From a virus, in the IMG/VR virus record IMGVR_UViG_3300020469_000214, positions 1-27,050 of that record: a stretch of 27,050 nt of DNA. One strand, 5' to 3'. A program made the position numbers and the translations under genes. Positions 21,514 through 27,050 of the stretch are shown here, piece after piece. The first letter of the stretch is position 1; every line of letters starts with the position of its first letter. The notes under the pieces were generated by a model. The model worked only from the letters and a program-made list of their open reading frames with translations, was not told the DNA's origin and searched no databases.

Positions 21514-22387
21514 TCAATACGTATTTTTTTAATTCTTCGAATTCGTTTGACATCATTAAACCCCGAATTTGAAATTCGTGAATATTGCTATTTTTAGTTT
21601 TTGCCCCAATTTCTTTTTTTCCGTTTGACGGATTTTTATATATAAAAAACTCTTTAAGGTTTTTAATTTTTGTAAATCCAACCGGTTTTTGTTTTGCCTT
21701 TTGCTGCAGCATGAAGCGATCAATATATTTGATTCCGTTTTTGTCGGTGTTTCTTAATTTTAGAATTGATAAAAAATTGTTTTGCCAGAATTCGTCATTT
21801 CGCAATTCTTTTGAAACGTTGTAAACTTCGCGTAAATCGTAACCGTCCAACCTTTGCAATTTATCCAAACAATCCAACCATTTAATTTTTTGGGTTTCGG
21901 ATTTGGGGCGATATTTTAAAGGAAATAATTCCATAAAATGCGGAAATGCGTTTTTGGTTTTTTCATCAAATTGGCGCTTTTCCGATTTTGTGGTATTATC
22001 TTTTTTTATTTTATTTATATAGTTATATATATTATCCTTTAACTTTTCTTCAAGGGGGGTCTTTAACTTTTTTTCAATACCTATTGAATTTTTCTTAAAG
22101 GGGTCCGCAATAAATATTCGGCGCTGTTTTATTTGTTTTGTGCCGGTGTGATATTTATATTTTATTTTTATAAAGTTGTTGTTTTCCAGGGCTGAAATCC
22201 ATTTTGAAACGCTTGTTTTTGTAACTCCATAAAGTTTTGAAAAGTATTCGTTTGAGGCATAGCAGTAACCGGAATCATTTGCCAAGGCCGTTATTTCGCC
22301 ATACATTAATTTTGCGTTTGGTTGTAGTTTTTTACAATATCGGACCGATGCCGGAATTACGGCGAAATAGTTTTTTTTGTTTTCCAT
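21503..22387 (-). CDS. Replication-initiation / HTH protein, 294 aa
   Basis: Residues 1-110 form a winged-helix domain like those at the front of phage replisome organisers: YFAVIPASVRYCKKLQPNAK, LMYGEITALANDSGYCYASN, YFSKLYGVTKTSVSKWISAL. This matches the 'HTH_36' pattern in replication proteins. The rest is a basic linker with a helical C-terminus (WLDCLDKLQRLDGYDLREVY, then DEFWQNNFLSILKL), similar in style to DnaD-like segments. It likely binds the phage origin and recruits the primase-helicase. The C-terminal part is my inference. Confidence 0.75.
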   Translation of the reverse strand: MENKKNYFAVIPASVRYCKKLQPNAKLMYGEITALANDSGYCYASNEYFSKLYGVTKTSVSKWISALENNNFIKIKYKYHTGTKQIKQRRIFIADPFKKNSIGIEKKLKTPLEEKLKDNIYNYINKIKKDNTTKSEKRQFDEKTKNAFPHFMELFPLKYRPKSETQKIKWLDCLDKLQRLDGYDLREVYNVSKELRNDEFWQNNFLSILKLRNTDKNGIKYIDRFMLQQKAKQKPVGFTKIKNLKEFFIYKNPSNGKKEIGAKTKNSNIHEFQIRGLMMSNEFEELKKYVLNEL

Positions 22388-22410
22388 TCATTCAAAAGTA
22401 AAAATATTTT

Positions 22411-22656
22411 TTACAAAATCAAATTATATTTTATTCCGTCACAAAAGGAACGCAATTCGTCAAATATTTTTTTAAGCTGATCCAATTGAATGTCTTCATC
22501 TTCAAATTTATACCAAAGTAATTCGACAAATAAATCAAATTCAACGCGCGTTGATTTGCCAATATAGTTGTAAGAAACCGCAATATCGTTAGGCGATGAT
22601 TGTGTAAATCTAATTTTTTGATTTTTATCATCGAAATAAATTGTTTTATACTTCAT
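22411..22656 (-). CDS. Hypothetical protein, 81 aa
   Basis: A small acidic protein (MKYKTIYFDDKNQKIRFTQS) with an N-terminal strand region and a C-terminal helix (IQLDQLKKIFDELRSFCDG). It overlaps the VRR-NUC gene end by 11 bp, so the pair is probably co-translated. No family recognised; early-region location suggests a role in replication or host takeover, not shown by sequence. Confidence 0.7.
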   Translation of the reverse strand: MKYKTIYFDDKNQKIRFTQSSPNDIAVSYNYIGKSTRVEFDLFVELLWYKFEDEDIQLDQLKKIFDELRSFCDGIKYNLIL

Positions 22657-23041
22657 TTTCTGGTTTTATGACTAATTCATTTTTAAAATATTTGTCGATT
22701 GTTTCAATACATTGATCCAAATCATTTGACCAAATCGCCGCCCAATTGCAGTTTTTAAGCCATTTAAGCCACTTTTTTTGCCTTTCCGTGGGTTTGTTAT
22801 ACTTGTATTTTAATTCGAGCGCTAAACCGCCGAAATTAGCGTTTGGCGTAAAAATCAATAAATCCGGGATACCTGGTTTTGTTCCTAAATATTTCATTTT
22901 GTATTGTTCAAACGGTGTTCGTTTGCCTTCATTCATTGGGTGCGTAAATACCGCGTCCGGGTGTTGCAATTCTAAATAATTAATAACCGCGCGTTGCAAT
23001 TTGTCTTCACCTTTTAAATATTTAGAATACGGATTGGCCAT
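22646..23041 (-). CDS. VRR-NUC domain nuclease, 131 aa
   Basis: I chose ATG at 23039-23041 (MANPYSKYLKGEDKLQRAV). The protein is the VRR-NUC nuclease fold: NYLELQHPDAVFTHPMNEGK, then GTKPGIPDLLIFTPN (Gly-x-P-D), then GLALELKYKYNKPTERQKKW (E-x-K with the typical P-T-x-x-Q), ending near NWAAIWSNDLDQCIETIDKY. This G-x-P-D ... E-L-K set is diagnostic. Many phages carry it in replication clusters where it may act on branched DNA (a resolvase-like role). Overlaps the downstream 81-aa gene. Confidence 0.9.
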   Translation of the reverse strand: MANPYSKYLKGEDKLQRAVINYLELQHPDAVFTHPMNEGKRTPFEQYKMKYLGTKPGIPDLLIFTPNANFGGLALELKYKYNKPTERQKKWLKWLKNCNWAAIWSNDLDQCIETIDKYFKNELVIKPENEV

Positions 23042-23128
23042 TGCTTTATTTTTTACGTTTTTTAAAATACAAATATCCAAAAAAACAAAGCGCCAAACAA
23101 ACCGGGCACGGGTGCAAAATAAACGGAT

Positions 23129-23266
23129 TCACGATTTTGATTTTTTATAAACAATAAATCCGTTGTTTTTAAGTATCTTTTGGGCCTCTTTTATTTGCTT
23201 CTGTTGTGTTCGGTACGCGTCAAACGTTTCGTTTTCAATCGCGTTGGTTTGGTTTTTATAATTCAT
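23129..23266 (-). CDS. Small basic protein, 45 aa
   Basis: ATG at 23264-23266 (MNYKNQTNAIENETFDAYRT), ending LKNNGFIVYKKSKS; a single charged helix followed by a strand. Its start overlaps the stop of the 78-aa gene by 11 bp. Function unknown. An 87-bp non-coding gap with a weak inverted repeat lies after it. Confidence 0.6.
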   Translation of the reverse strand: MNYKNQTNAIENETFDAYRTQQKQIKEAQKILKNNGFIVYKKSKS

Positions 23267-23492
23267 TTTTTTTGTTTTTAAAATTTTTAAAAAAATATTC
23301 GTCGGTAAAATCAATGTTTTCCAATAATTGGATTAAATTGGATTTTGTCAAATCTATGTAATCATATTTTTTTGTGTCTATTATTACCGATGATGTTGCA
23401 GCAAATTCACATCTAATAAAATCAAAATCGGCGTCAATAATATCGCAATAAATAGAATGTTTATTTTTTTTCAAATTGTTTTTAAGATTCAT
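23256..23492 (-). CDS. Hypothetical protein, 78 aa
   Basis: I prefer ATG at 23490-23492 (MNLKNNLKKNKHSIYC), just after the methyltransferase stop at 23497, to the longer form that would overlap it. The rest is acidic and mixed (DIIDADFDFIRCEFAATSSV, then a helix NLIQLLENIDFTDEYF). Very AT-rich codons, like the upstream methylase. No known family. Confidence 0.65.
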   Translation of the reverse strand: MNLKNNLKKNKHSIYCDIIDADFDFIRCEFAATSSVIIDTKKYDYIDLTKSNLIQLLENIDFTDEYFFKNFKNKKNEL

Positions 23493-23496
23493 TTTT

Positions 23497-24237
23497 TTAA
23501 AATAATTTTTGTTGTGATTTGTTTTCATTTAATTTTTTAATTGACATTTCAAAATATTTTGTTGAAATTTCGCTTCCAATAAAGTTTCTGTTATTGTTCA
23601 ATGAGGCGATTGCAGTTGTGCCGCTACCAATAAAAGGATCATAAACCAAATCGTTTTCATCGGTGCAACCTAAAACAAAATTGTTTGCTAATTGAATTGG
23701 AAATGGCGCCGGGTGTGGATTTTTGGTGTCGGCGCCAATTCTTATAATGCTATTTTTAAAAAACATTTTATTTCTGTAAAATTTAGTTTTTGAATTTTTA
23801 CTTTTTTTTATCCAAAAAACAAACTCGTTAATTGGAAAAAAATAACTTTTATCTAATTTTGGGGTGTTAAATCGGTCCCAAACCAAAACTTGTTTGACCG
23901 GAAAATTATAAATAAAACTTGGGTGAATTGTGTTGTGGTCGCTTAAAATGTCCATATGATTATAAAAAATGCTTCCAGTTTCTTTTAATATTCTGCAACA
24001 TTCATTTAAAATTTTGGTTTGCCATTGAGCATAATATATTGGCGATAAATTGTCATTATAGGAATCATAATTAATTGTTCTAAAATTTGACGAATCCTTT
24101 TTGCTGATTTTTTTTGTTTTTGTATAAAAGTTTTTATTGTAGGGCGGTGAAGTTATAATTAAATCAACCGAACAATCATCAATTTTTGACATTGTTGTCA
24201 AACAATTTTCATTATATATTTTATTATTTTCAATCAT
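23497..24237 (-). CDS. N4/N6 DNA methyltransferase, SPPY type, 246 aa
   Basis: An amino-methyltransferase with catalytic motif IV LIITSPPYNKNF (SPPY at 30-33) and a late AdoMet motif LVYDPFIGSGTTAIASL (DPFIGSGTT at 200-208), preceded by HPAPFP (175-180). SPPY is common in N4-cytosine enzymes but also occurs in N6-adenine ones. This is the beta-class order. It ends KSQQKLF, again Q-x-x-L-F. Its codons are more A/T-rich than those of the structural genes, suggesting a separate origin. It overlaps the DnaA-like gene by 4 bp. Confidence 0.9.
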   Translation of the reverse strand: MIENNKIYNENCLTTMSKIDDCSVDLIITSPPYNKNFYTKTKKISKKDSSNFRTINYDSYNDNLSPIYYAQWQTKILNECCRILKETGSIFYNHMDILSDHNTIHPSFIYNFPVKQVLVWDRFNTPKLDKSYFFPINEFVFWIKKSKNSKTKFYRNKMFFKNSIIRIGADTKNPHPAPFPIQLANNFVLGCTDENDLVYDPFIGSGTTAIASLNNNRNFIGSEISTKYFEMSIKKLNENKSQQKLF

Positions 24238-24611
24238 TTTGTGTGATTTTTAAGTTGTTTTTTTAAAATGTCGTTTTCAATTAATAAGGTATTGTATTTG
24301 TAAAGCAATGTTTCGGCGGTCATTTTTTCACTTTCGTAATTGCTTAAAACAATCATTTTAATTGTTTCGAAATCAATGCGGAAAAAATCATCAAACCGGA
24401 CCCAATTATCCAAATTGGCCAAACCGTATAAAACCGAAGCGTGATCACGACCAACGGCCGCTCCGATTTTTTTCATTGAGATTTTACAAACATTTTTTGC
24501 GAGCCAAAAATAAACCGCGCGCGCCATTACAATTTCGCGATCGCGTTTGTTTTGTCTGATGTCACAATTAAAATGTTTGTTTACTAATTTTATAATTTGT
24601 TTTAGTTCCAT
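24234..24611 (-). CDS. Stand-alone DnaA domain IV-like protein, 125 aa
   Basis: The protein is essentially the DNA-binding C-terminal domain of DnaA with no AAA+ ATPase part. Residues 1-70 carry the domain IV pattern: NKHFNCDIRQNKRDREIVMA, then RAVYFWLAKNVCKISMKKIG, then AAVGRDHASVLYGL, where G-R-D-H-A-S-V matches the DnaA signature G-R-D-H-T-T-V. The C-terminal 50 residues are a coiled-coil-like helix (LLYKYNTLLIENDILKKQLK). It could bind DnaA boxes of phage or host and redirect or block initiation. It lies between the exonuclease and a methylase. Confidence 0.9.
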   Translation of the reverse strand: MELKQIIKLVNKHFNCDIRQNKRDREIVMARAVYFWLAKNVCKISMKKIGAAVGRDHASVLYGLANLDNWVRFDDFFRIDFETIKMIVLSNYESEKMTAETLLYKYNTLLIENDILKKQLKNHTK

Positions 24612-24613
24612 TT

Positions 24614-25369
24614 TTATAATATTAAACTTCCATCGTCATGAAATTCATTCCAGGAATAACCCGAAACAATCCCCGTTTCGCAATAAATTTTCCAATCATC
24701 AAACGCCCGTTTCCACGCTTTGCGGCCTTGGTCAATCATTTCGTCGCTTAATGTGTAAACCTCAACCGTGAACGGATAATTTGTTTCAACGGCAATAAAT
24801 TTAAAATTGTCAACGCCGCATTGGTCCATATAAAAAGCCGCTTGCAAGTGATACGCATATTTATACACGTCACGGCGAAAAGCCGACGGCGCATTGTCTT
24901 GGCACGTTTTAACGTCCGAAATAAAACCCGAAACGCGATTCAAACAATCGGGGCGGACCCGAACGTCCAAACCTTCATGTTTTCCATAGTGCGACAATTC
25001 AATTTCGCCTTGACAATATTTTTGCGCCAAATCGTGTTTGCGAAAGTTTTCCAAAATTTTTGTAATTTTTTCATGATCGTCAAAAGAAACAATTTTTTTG
25101 CCTTCAGCCTTTTTTTGTTCAATTTTAAATTGTTCTTTTCCGGCCTTTGTGCGGCGATCAATTTTTGGTATAACGTGAAATTCTTTGTAATAAAGTTCGG
25201 GTTCTAGCATTGCGCAATGGACCGCCGTTCCAAGTGCCATTGCTGACGATTCAAACGGTTTTTGGTTAATGAAATGATAAACCGATTTTTTATAAATAGC
25301 CTTTAAACCCGACGCGCTGATCCCTGGCGTCGAATGATATTTTTCGTTAGTGTCAAATTGTGTTTTCAT
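24614..25369 (-). CDS. PD-(D/E)XK exonuclease (RecE/YqaJ-like), 251 aa
   Basis: I chose ATG at 25367-25369 (MKTQFDTNEKYHSTPG); a longer reading would need a TTG start inside the preceding small gene. It has the layout of phage recombination exonucleases: GISASGLKAIYKKSVYHF, MALGTAVHCAMLEP (44-57), RPDCL with Asp141, DVKT with Asp152 and Lys154, and the YAYHLQAAFYM helix (171-181). All catalytic positions are visible. With the annealing-type protein upstream it forms a two-component recombination set, making 3' single strands for annealing. Confidence 0.9.
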   Translation of the reverse strand: MKTQFDTNEKYHSTPGISASGLKAIYKKSVYHFINQKPFESSAMALGTAVHCAMLEPELYYKEFHVIPKIDRRTKAGKEQFKIEQKKAEGKKIVSFDDHEKITKILENFRKHDLAQKYCQGEIELSHYGKHEGLDVRVRPDCLNRVSGFISDVKTCQDNAPSAFRRDVYKYAYHLQAAFYMDQCGVDNFKFIAVETNYPFTVEVYTLSDEMIDQGRKAWKRAFDDWKIYCETGIVSGYSWNEFHDDGSLIL

Positions 25370-25379
25370 TTTTATTGTT

Positions 25380-25499
25380 TTATTCGTTTTCAATTATCAA
25401 ATAATTATTTATTTCATCAATTGTTGTTTCGAGTTTGTCAATTTTTTTTTGCATTGCCTCAATTCGCAGTTGTAAATATTTAATCATTAATTTTTGCAT
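25380..25499 (-). CDS. Small coiled-coil protein, 39 aa
   Basis: ATG at 25497-25499 (MQKLMIKYLQLRIEAMQKKI), TAA at 25380-25382. Heptad-like Leu/Ile spacing over almost its whole length suggests a single coiled coil. It is 10 bp before the exonuclease ATG. No function known; possible small regulator or partner of the exonuclease. Confidence 0.55.
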   Translation of the reverse strand: MQKLMIKYLQLRIEAMQKKIDKLETTIDEINNYLIIENE

Positions 25500-25553
25500 T
25501 TTCTTTAATTTGTCTAAAATTAAAAATATATTTTCAATTTACAAAATTATTTT

Positions 25554-25582
25554 AAAAAAAAACGGCCTCATATCTGAAACCG
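25554..25582 (-). terminator. Intrinsic terminator after SSB-tail protein gene
   Basis: The minus strand folds as CGGTTTC/GAGGCCG (7 bp, two G-U), loop of 6, then nine T's, 28 bp after the stop at 25611. Because the stem has two G-U pairs, efficiency may be partial, allowing read-through to the exonuclease. Confidence 0.7.
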
Positions 25583-25610
25583 CTTTTCGCTTTGTTTGTC
25601 GTTTTGTCGT

Positions 25611-25847
25611 TTAAAACGGCAAATCGTCGGACGTTTCGGCGACCGTTGCCGCTTCTTGTTTGACGTATGGATCGGACAATTTGATTGAAAAGAATTTGCC
25701 TTTTGCGCCGTCCTTGACCCAAGCGGCGATTTGTTGATTTGTTCCGTCTTGTAATTTGATCGAACCGGAATAATCGGGTTGATTGTCGTTTGTTTTGTTG
25801 GTGTTTTTAAATAAACTCCCATTTCCATTGTTGTGTTCGTATGCCAT
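25611..25847 (-). CDS. Small protein with SSB-like acidic C-terminal tip, 78 aa
   Basis: The fold looks like a small beta barrel: NGNGSLFKNTNKTNDNQPDY then SGSIKLQDGTNQQIAAWVKD and GAKGKFFSIKLSDPYV. The end is VAETSDDLPF, an acidic run closing with L-P-F, like the SSB tip D-D-x-x-P-F that binds partner proteins. The N-x-G-S-L-F-K-N motif matches small phage proteins of unknown function related to DUF736-like families. It lies between the annealing-type protein and the exonuclease, so an auxiliary ssDNA-binding or hub role is likely. Confidence 0.8.
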   Translation of the reverse strand: MAYEHNNGNGSLFKNTNKTNDNQPDYSGSIKLQDGTNQQIAAWVKDGAKGKFFSIKLSDPYVKQEAATVAETSDDLPF

Positions 25848-25858
25848 TTTATTTGATT

Positions 25859-26362
25859 TTATATATTAAATTTTTGCTTTATTTGTTCGCTGTATTGTTT
25901 TTTAATTAAAAAGCCGGCCAATACCTTTTCGGCTTGTTCTTTTGTTGCCTTCATTGTCGCATTGAATTGCGCGTCTGTAAGCCATTTTTTGCCCTCTTTT
26001 ATTTTAGGCTTTGCGGCGCTTTGATTTTTAACAGCGCTTTGTACTTCATTAGCCGAAGCAATTGACGTGTCAATCCCAATCCCCAAGTAACCCAACGCCC
26101 GGCCCAATGCCGAGGTGAAACCGTTTTCAACAAACGACGTTTTGTTTATATAAGACGAATCGCGGTACTCTTGCGAATGCGCCGAGGCAATTTTGACGCC
26201 TTTATTGTCGCTGATTGTGACTTTAAAAATACCTTCCTTTTCGTCAATGTGGATCAATGATTCTTTTATTTGCCAACCATTAAATTTTGATTCGCTTCTA
26301 AAATATTTTAGACGCTCATTAACTGTAATGTATTCGCGCCCTTTTATGTTAATTGTTTTCAT
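25859..26362 (-). CDS. Putative single-strand annealing protein (ERF/Rad52-like), 167 aa
   Basis: The protein has the N-terminal pattern of phage annealing or Rad52/ERF-like proteins: GREYITVNERLKYFRSESKF, then a GWQIKESLIHIDEKEGIFKV segment, then SSYINKTSFVENGFTSALGR and ALGYLGIGIDTSIASANEVQ, in which the T-S-x-x-x-R-A-L-G-x-L-G-I-G helix is typical. The C-terminal third is basic (KPKIKEGKKWLTDAQF, then AEKVLAGFLIKKQYSEQIKQ). The neighbouring exonuclease and SSB-tail protein support a recombination role. I am confident about the family group, less about the exact type. Confidence 0.75.
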   Translation of the reverse strand: MKTINIKGREYITVNERLKYFRSESKFNGWQIKESLIHIDEKEGIFKVTISDNKGVKIASAHSQEYRDSSYINKTSFVENGFTSALGRALGYLGIGIDTSIASANEVQSAVKNQSAAKPKIKEGKKWLTDAQFNATMKATKEQAEKVLAGFLIKKQYSEQIKQKFNI

Positions 26363-26383
26363 TCTATTAAATTTTAAGTGTGA

Positions 26384-26572
26384 TTAAATATCCAGGATTT
26401 CAGAAACCCCAAAACCGGCGTCGCTTAAAATAGTGACTTCGGCAATTGTGAATGAATCCGGATTTTGTAAACGTGATTTTAATGTCGGCATTGTACAATT
26501 AAGTAATTCGCAAACATCGTAACGTTTTAAATTTAAGCGTTTTAATTCCGCTTTGAATTTGTTTTCAAACAT
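26384..26572 (-). CDS. Small HTH regulator, Cro/CI-like, 62 aa
   Basis: I chose ATG at 26570-26572 (MFENKFKAELKRLNLKRYDV). An HTH is visible: YDVCELLNCTMPTLKSRLQN, then SFTIAEVTILSDAGFGVSEI. Size and early location fit a Cro-like regulator or anti-repressor-type switch. It has a TATTTTTG box 23-30 bp upstream and is the first gene of the early operon. Its operator sites cannot be located with certainty. Confidence 0.7.
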   Translation of the reverse strand: MFENKFKAELKRLNLKRYDVCELLNCTMPTLKSRLQNPDSFTIAEVTILSDAGFGVSEILDI

Positions 26573-26594
26573 ATTTTTCAAATTGTATTGACTA

Positions 26595-26602
26595 CAAAAA
26601 TA
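26595..26602 (-). promoter_or_regulatory. Promoter-like -7 box of early operon
   Basis: The minus strand reads TATTTTTG in the AT-rich gap between the right-edge gene terminator (26634-26673) and the HTH gene. It matches TAnnTTTG; a -33 element is not clear. It is the likely start of early transcription in this window. Confidence 0.45.
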
Positions 26603-26633
26603 AAAAATTTCTTTTAAATAAAAAAAATATTTT

Positions 26634-26673
26634 AAAAAAAAACCGCCGCAAATCATTTCAGAAATTACGACGG
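26634..26673 (-). terminator. Intrinsic terminator after right-edge gene
   Basis: The minus strand folds as CCGTCGTAA/TTGCGGCGG (9 bp, two G-U), loop of 13, then nine T's, ending the partial gene whose stop is at 26695. Confidence 0.8.
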
Positions 26674-26694
26674 CCGACAAACAAAGTAAATATT

Positions 26695-27050
26695 TTATTC
26701 CGTTGTGACAATAAAATCCAACGAAACATCATCATCGTCGTTTGGAATGTGTGACGTGACATTGAATTCGGCATTTTTTACATTGTATTTTAATTTGTCA
26801 ACAATTGCCGGTTGTGCCTCTGAAAGTACATTGGGCCAATCAAACAAAATTCGATTGTTCATTGCAAGTGGACGTGTTTGCGTGTCTCTGAATGAGCCTT
26901 GATATCTTGCAACAAAACTTCTGAAATCATTCATAATTGTTTGACTAACGATCCGATGTAAGGATTTGTAAAAATTACTTAAACCGGCGCCGGCGTTATA
27001 ATTATCGCGCGTACGATACCAATAAAATGTTTCCGGGTTTGGAAACATCA
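26695..27050 (-). CDS. Unidentified protein, C-terminal part (runs off right edge)
   Basis: The frame is open to the right edge; the first ATG inside is at 27046-27048, but the true start may be outside the window. The 117 visible residues have a helical, aromatic-rich first half (FYWYRTRDNYNAGAGLSNFY), a central RYQGSFRDTQTRPL segment and a C-terminal strand region ending NDDDDVSLDFIVTTE. I recognise no family. A terminator follows at once, so it ends an operon. If the genome is circular it could close the tail/structural operon that starts at the left side, but this is inference. Confidence 0.65.
   Translation of the reverse strand, partial: MFPNPETFYWYRTRDNYNAGAGLSNFYKSLHRIVSQTIMNDFRSFVARYQGSFRDTQTRPLAMNNRILFDWPNVLSEAQPAIVDKLKYNVKNAEFNVTSHIPNDDDDVSLDFIVTTE

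Noticed and set aside
23100-23118. Short inverted repeat GCACCCGTGC-like in the 87-bp gap after the VRR-NUC start
   Set aside because: The arms are only 4 bp with a 2-base centre and no T-tract; not enough to call an operator or terminator.
25370-25393. Longer exonuclease start (TTG at 25393)
   Set aside because: It would begin inside the 39-aa coiled-coil ORF and needs a TTG, while an ATG at 25369 is correctly spaced after that ORF's stop.
1-27050. Integrase, attachment site, tRNA, CRISPR array, insertion sequence
   Set aside because: I looked for tyrosine/serine recombinase motifs, tRNA-like arms, regular repeats and transposase genes and saw none, so temperate lifestyle cannot be decided from this window.

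Overview
The window is a 27 kb piece of a tailed-phage genome (siphovirus type, or a prophage of that type) from a Bacteroidetes host, probably a flavobacterium. Three things suggest this: the DNA is AT-rich; promoter-like boxes match the Bacteroidetes -7 consensus TAnnTTTG (forms TATTTTTG, TATATTTG); and protein families typical of flavobacterial phages are present (stand-alone DnaA domain IV, small basic 'RPGRHSK...GQGRN' protein, N4/N6 methylases, LamG-type fibres). Every gene I can support is on the minus strand, so transcription runs from high to low coordinates. I saw no tRNA, rRNA, CRISPR array, integrase or insertion sequence.

Reading in the direction of transcription: (1) 27050-26695 is the C-terminal end of an unidentified protein, followed by a terminator. 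(2) 26572-17564 is the early region: a small HTH regulator, a putative single-strand annealing protein, a small protein with an SSB-like tail, a PD-(D/E)XK exonuclease, a stand-alone DnaA DNA-binding domain, three DNA methyltransferases, a VRR-NUC nuclease, an HTH replication-initiator-like protein, a second PD-(D/E)XK nuclease, a T7-gp4-like primase-helicase, and small proteins. (3) 17441-10902 is packaging and head: TerS, TerL, portal with an unusual C-terminal extension, SPP1-gp7-like head morphogenesis protein (TTG start), prohead protease, HK97-fold major capsid protein. (4) 10847-9622 is an interruption: four tiny overlapping ORFs with their own promoter and terminator, then a PD-(D/E)XK endonuclease gene with terminators on both sides. 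(5) 9599-7693 is the connector series: small protein, gp6-like connector, head-tail adaptor, HK97-gp10-like protein, tail completion protein. (6) 7691-6533 is lysis: small membrane protein, M15 peptidase, holin, small basic protein. (7) 6474-3087 holds small structural-type proteins and two paralogous fibre/lectin proteins. (8) 3028-1 is the tail: tail tube protein, terminator, tail assembly chaperone with a -1 frameshift extension, and the first 596 codons of the tape measure protein, which runs off the left edge.

The strongest observations are: a textbook -1 slippery heptamer (A AAA AAA) at the end of the tail chaperone, leading into a downstream frame with no ATG; all three DNA methyltransferases ending in Q-x-x-L-F, the form of a bacterial beta-clamp-binding peptide; SSB-like acidic/PF C-terminal tips on two replication/recombination proteins; a Red-like recombination set next to a DnaA domain IV protein; and the cassette inserted between the capsid and connector genes. 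If the genome is circular or permuted, the two window edges would flank the rest of the tail operon.
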